Source: Nigrospora sphaerica
Lineage: Eukaryota > Ascomycota > Sordariomycetes > Amphisphaeriales > Apiosporaceae
Direction of reading: 5' to 3'
Length of the DNA stretch: 64,000 nt
Assembly (NCBI GenBank): GCA_018287875.1
Contig: JAGVVL010000022.1
Location: 2,914,001-2,978,000 of the forward strand
The position numbers were made by a program, and so were the translations under genes. Of the stretch, positions 61,081 to 64,000 are shown piece after piece. The notes below the pieces were generated by a model. The model was not told the DNA's origin, did no database searches, and saw nothing but the letters and a program-made list of their open reading frames with translations. The first letter of the stretch is position 1, and every line of letters begins with the position of its first letter.

Positions 61081-62092
61081 TTACTCGGCGGCGAGGCGGG
61101 CCTCCTCGGCACGCTTCTTCAGGCGGTAGGCAATGGCCCGCTTGCGGGAGGCATTGCTCTGGGTGAAGGCGGCCGAGCCGCCGAAAGGACCGGCGGGGGT
61201 GTTGTTGCGGACGCGGACGATGCAGACGTTGTTGGCGCCGCCGACCGAGGCGTCGCACGTCATGCCCTGGGGCATCTGCACCTTGACGTCGAAGTCGGTC
61301 ATGGTGGCCGTCGAGAGACCAGCGACGAAGCCCGGCACGTCCTGGGTGACGTCGGCCTTCTTGAAAGCCGCCATCTCGGTGCCGCCCGAGGTGCCGTCAA
61401 CCATGGCCTCGAGGGGACCGGCGCCGTCCTGGTTGATCTGGCGGAACTGCAGGGTGACCTCACCATCTTCCGAGCAGGTAGGGAGACCCTTGGTGGCACC
61501 GGTGCCAGCGAGCGCGGCGACGTTGCTCTCCTGGGCCGTCTTGGTCTGGGTGCCCTTGGCCTTGGCGGCGCCACCCTTGCCGCCGCCGCCGGTCAAGCCG
61601 CCGAGGAGGCCGTTGAGGAGGCCCTGGCGGCGGAACTTGGCGCTGTTGGTGTTGATGATGGCTCGGTTGTTCTTCTTGGAGCTGCCCACGTTGGCGGGGA
61701 TGTCGTCCTCGACACCAACGCCGGTGCCGTTGTTGGTGGGGGCGGCGCCGTTGCCCATGAAGCTGGCGATCATGGTGGCGGCGTCGATGGGGCCGTTGCC
61801 CTGGGTACGGCCCAGGGGACCAGCCTTGCCGGAATTGATGTCACGGTCCCGGATGATGGCCGTGTCGGCCTGCGAGCCACAGCCGTTGCTGGAGCAGTCA
61901 CGGGGAGTGCCGTCGGCGACTGAGAAGGTGTTAGCAACCTAAGAAGCAGGAAAGTGAAGGAGCACGGGGATGCGGCTTACCACTCAGGCCAGGCATCTCA
62001 ACTCCGTTGGCACCGATAATCTTGGTGACAAGACCGTGGCCGGAGACGGAGGCAACGAGGCCAGCGGCAGCGAAAACCACAGAGTAACGCAT
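61081..62092 (-). CDS. Egh16-like (DUF3129) secreted protein
   Basis: Exons 61981-62092 and 61081-61919 with a 61-nt intron (61920-61980) give 316 residues. The signal peptide MRYSVVFAAAGLVASVSG is followed by HGLVTKIIGANGVEMPGLS. The splice gives SVADGTPRDCSSNGCGSQADTAIIRDR, a family hallmark. A Gly-rich linker (GLLNGLLGGLTGGGG) splits the domain, and Cys residues in GLPTC, MTCDA and NVCIV can pair. The tail is basic. The acceptor TCAG was chosen because the upstream TTAG would give an in-frame stop. gEgh16/Gas family proteins are secreted, often in infection-related development of plant pathogens; the biochemical role is unsettled. Confidence 0.88.
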
Positions 62093-62276
62093 TTTGATTA
62101 TGTGTGGGGGGAAGTGGGTGTTTGGGGAAACGGGTGAGAGTGGGTAAAAACTGTGAAGAGCCGCCGGGGCGATGTTTGAAAGGGGACGGAAAGAGCAAGA
62201 ATTGAAAGTAAAAATATAAAATAGAGAAGAGAAAACGGCCGAGTCTCCTGAGACTGTTGAAAGGGGCTGAAAGCGA

Positions 62277-62307
62277 AGATGGTGATGGTGATGATGATGA
62301 TGATGAT
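62277..62307. repeat. GAT/GGT trinucleotide microsatellite
   Basis: GATGGTGATGGTGATGATG-type units in the 5' region of the Egh16-like gene, followed by a poly-A run. Non-coding. Confidence 0.75.
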
Positions 62308-62346
62308 AAAAAAAATTAGCCATTTGGTCCGGATGGTTGGCCGATC

Positions 62347-62352
62347 TTTATA
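62347..62352 (-). promoter_or_regulatory. TATA box of the Egh16-like gene
   Basis: TATAAA on the minus strand, 255 bp before the ATG, in GC-rich surroundings. It implies a 5' leader of about 220 nt. Confidence 0.4.
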
Positions 62353-64000
62353 CAGGCGTCGTCCGAGGTATCATGGACGATTCGACGTCACGGCCAGACA
62401 AGGCGATGGGCCATCTGGAGTTGAGGGCGCAAGATGAGACTCGCTGCTCGGATGGGCCGCCATCGACGATGTTCCCAGGGGGGAAGGCAGGGATCTCGGG
62501 GGTTTCTTCTGGGCGGAGTGCGAGACGAGCTCCTAAACGGCCAAGACCGGTCTTCACGGACGAATCGCATTTCAGGAAACGTCGATCAGCCCCAATGAAA
62601 CGGAAAGAGGAACCGTCTTGGCGACCGGGGGATAATGCTTGGTGACGGCCAACACTGTTTCATAGTTCGTGGGGAGGAGGGCTTGAGCGGCTCGAGGAGA
62701 AGGAAACCCTGGCTCGCCGGAGGCGGCTCTGCCAGGGCCATGCGAACGCACGGGCTCCCATAGCCCGCCGGACGGGAGCGGCGGGCGGCGATGGTGGTGA
62801 TGCATTGGCACTCGGAACGGGGCATTTCTTCAGCTGGAGACAGTGTTTCGGTGCCTTAGCTAAGTCGTCCGCCCTCTACCATCCTTCATCCCATGGAAGG
62901 GAGGAAAATGGGATGGCTGGGCCGGGGCAGAAAGGGGGCAGGCGCAGGCGCAGCCACCCCACCAACCTGGAGGCTGAAACCTCAACCTGCCCGACGACCT
63001 ACGATTCTTGCCCCCCTCGAGACGAGCCTCATCGGACGAAGATGGAACAGACGCCCAGCTGAGCGGCGGCAACAGCGGGAGCGGCGGTCGCTATGACTTC
63101 TTCCCGTCGCACTGCCCACGAGCTGAGGCAGGGACCAGCGGCAGCCGCTTCACCGTCGCCGCGCTCAGGCTCCTTTTTGCCTCCTGGTCGCTGCACCATG
63201 TTCCCCAGCTGCCCGGCCAGCGTCCACGTGCTTGCGTTCCTGACGATCATCATTCGGCAGTGCGCGTGGGCCGCCCGATCGGGCATAGGGTTCGGAACCA
63301 CGTAGTTGCTTGTGCTCAGTGCTTTTTCGTCACTCGTTCCGGTCGATCCATTAGACCCGTTTCTCCCTAAAGATGGATCCGCCCAGGGATGATGCTGCAG
63401 CCGCCCATCACCGAGTCCCCCGCCGCACATCCATACCGCCAGTGTTTGGTGCGGCAGCAGGCACAAGATGCCAAAACGACAGCAGCCCCGGGGCTTGTCG
63501 GGAGTTTGCTGCACCACCGCCCTGCAGCGCCGGGGTTCTGTTTCTTCATGCCGCCTTTGACAGCGACGGCACGGCCAATCACGGACTTCCGCCCAGAAAA
63601 TAGAGGAGAGCCGCATTGATGGATGCGTTCTGTGGAGCTGCAGCGACATATGGGAAGGTGGTAATCAGCACTGCCATCCGACCCCCGTCCGTATGATCGT
63701 CGCCTGGGGCGAATCGCAACCTTCTCTCGCAACAGGAAAGAGCCGCGAGTAAGGACGGCGCAACACGAAGGAAGGAACATCCCAGGAGCTGAATTACTAG
63801 TTGGCCATACCGACGGCGAGGGGCTGGCGGCTCTAGCCACCTACTGCCACACACTGCTACAAACAACCAACCATCCATCACACGCTGGCGCTCGGCAGCC
63901 CCCGTTCGAGCCCGATCCAACCCCACCCACATGCATGGCGGTCCGTCACTGCCACTACCACGACGACGACGACGACGGATGCACGGCGTGCCGTGCGTCT

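Larger units (their letters stand above)
62093..64000. other. Right-edge intergenic, 1.9 kb
   Basis: Promoter of the Egh16-like gene, then DNA without a recognised gene up to the window end. It contains a GAT/GGT trinucleotide tract (62277-62307) and a short CGA tract near 63960-63977. Frames up to about 205 codons lack family resemblance. Confidence 0.45.

Overview
The window is a gene-sparse piece of nuclear DNA from a filamentous ascomycete (Pezizomycotina, most likely Sordariomycetes). This rests on GC-rich coding DNA, many short introns (mostly about 45-160 nt) with GT..AG ends and CTAAC/CTGAC-like branch sites, an intron-bearing nuclear tRNA, and fungus-specific families: an Htf1/MoHox2-like homeobox regulator, an Egh16-like (DUF3129) secreted protein, a Ca3427-like binding-protein-fold protein and class II DAHP synthase. 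The species cannot be named from the sequence alone. Exon structures were assembled by hand from splice signals, reading phase and recalled family patterns. Nearly every model closes in frame.

Layout. 1-4 kb: a partial gene running off the left edge, then a homeobox transcription factor (minus strand) with 9.4 kb of apparently gene-free DNA upstream. 13-19 kb: an Irc6/AAGAB-like adaptin-binding protein, a coactosin-type actin-binding protein, a six-exon PAQR/Izh-type membrane receptor and a small membrane protein. 20-30 kb: a ten-exon secreted GH3 beta-glucosidase, convergent with ER glucosidase II alpha (GH31), which is divergent from nucleoside diphosphate kinase. 30-35 kb: a FAM210/Nat2-like mitochondrial protein, a Ca3427-like protein, a cupin-like membrane protein and a small acidic protein. 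35.7-40.1 kb: a 1,357-residue sterol-glucosyltransferase-like enzyme ending in a tandem array of ubiquitin-interacting-motif-like helices. 43-46 kb: a membrane-anchored Cys-rich protein, and a GATA zinc-finger gene split over three short exons. 46-51 kb: intergenic DNA with one tRNA-Asn. 51-59 kb: a cytidine-deaminase-fold enzyme whose intron has no AG acceptor, an alpha/beta hydrolase, class II DAHP synthase with a Gcn4/CPC1 site upstream, HYPK, and a glucose-6-phosphate 1-epimerase-like protein. 61-62 kb: the Egh16-like secreted protein.

These are independent monocistronic genes. No biosynthetic cluster, intact transposon or CRISPR array was seen. Functional links are loose: two glycosidases, two developmental-type regulators and two secreted proteins. 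The most unusual items are the UIM-tailed glucosyltransferase (which also has a GC-AG intron), the deaminase lacking a 3' splice AG, the GATA gene followed by a 137-codon open frame in another phase, and an in-frame membrane-anchor extension upstream of the NDK start.
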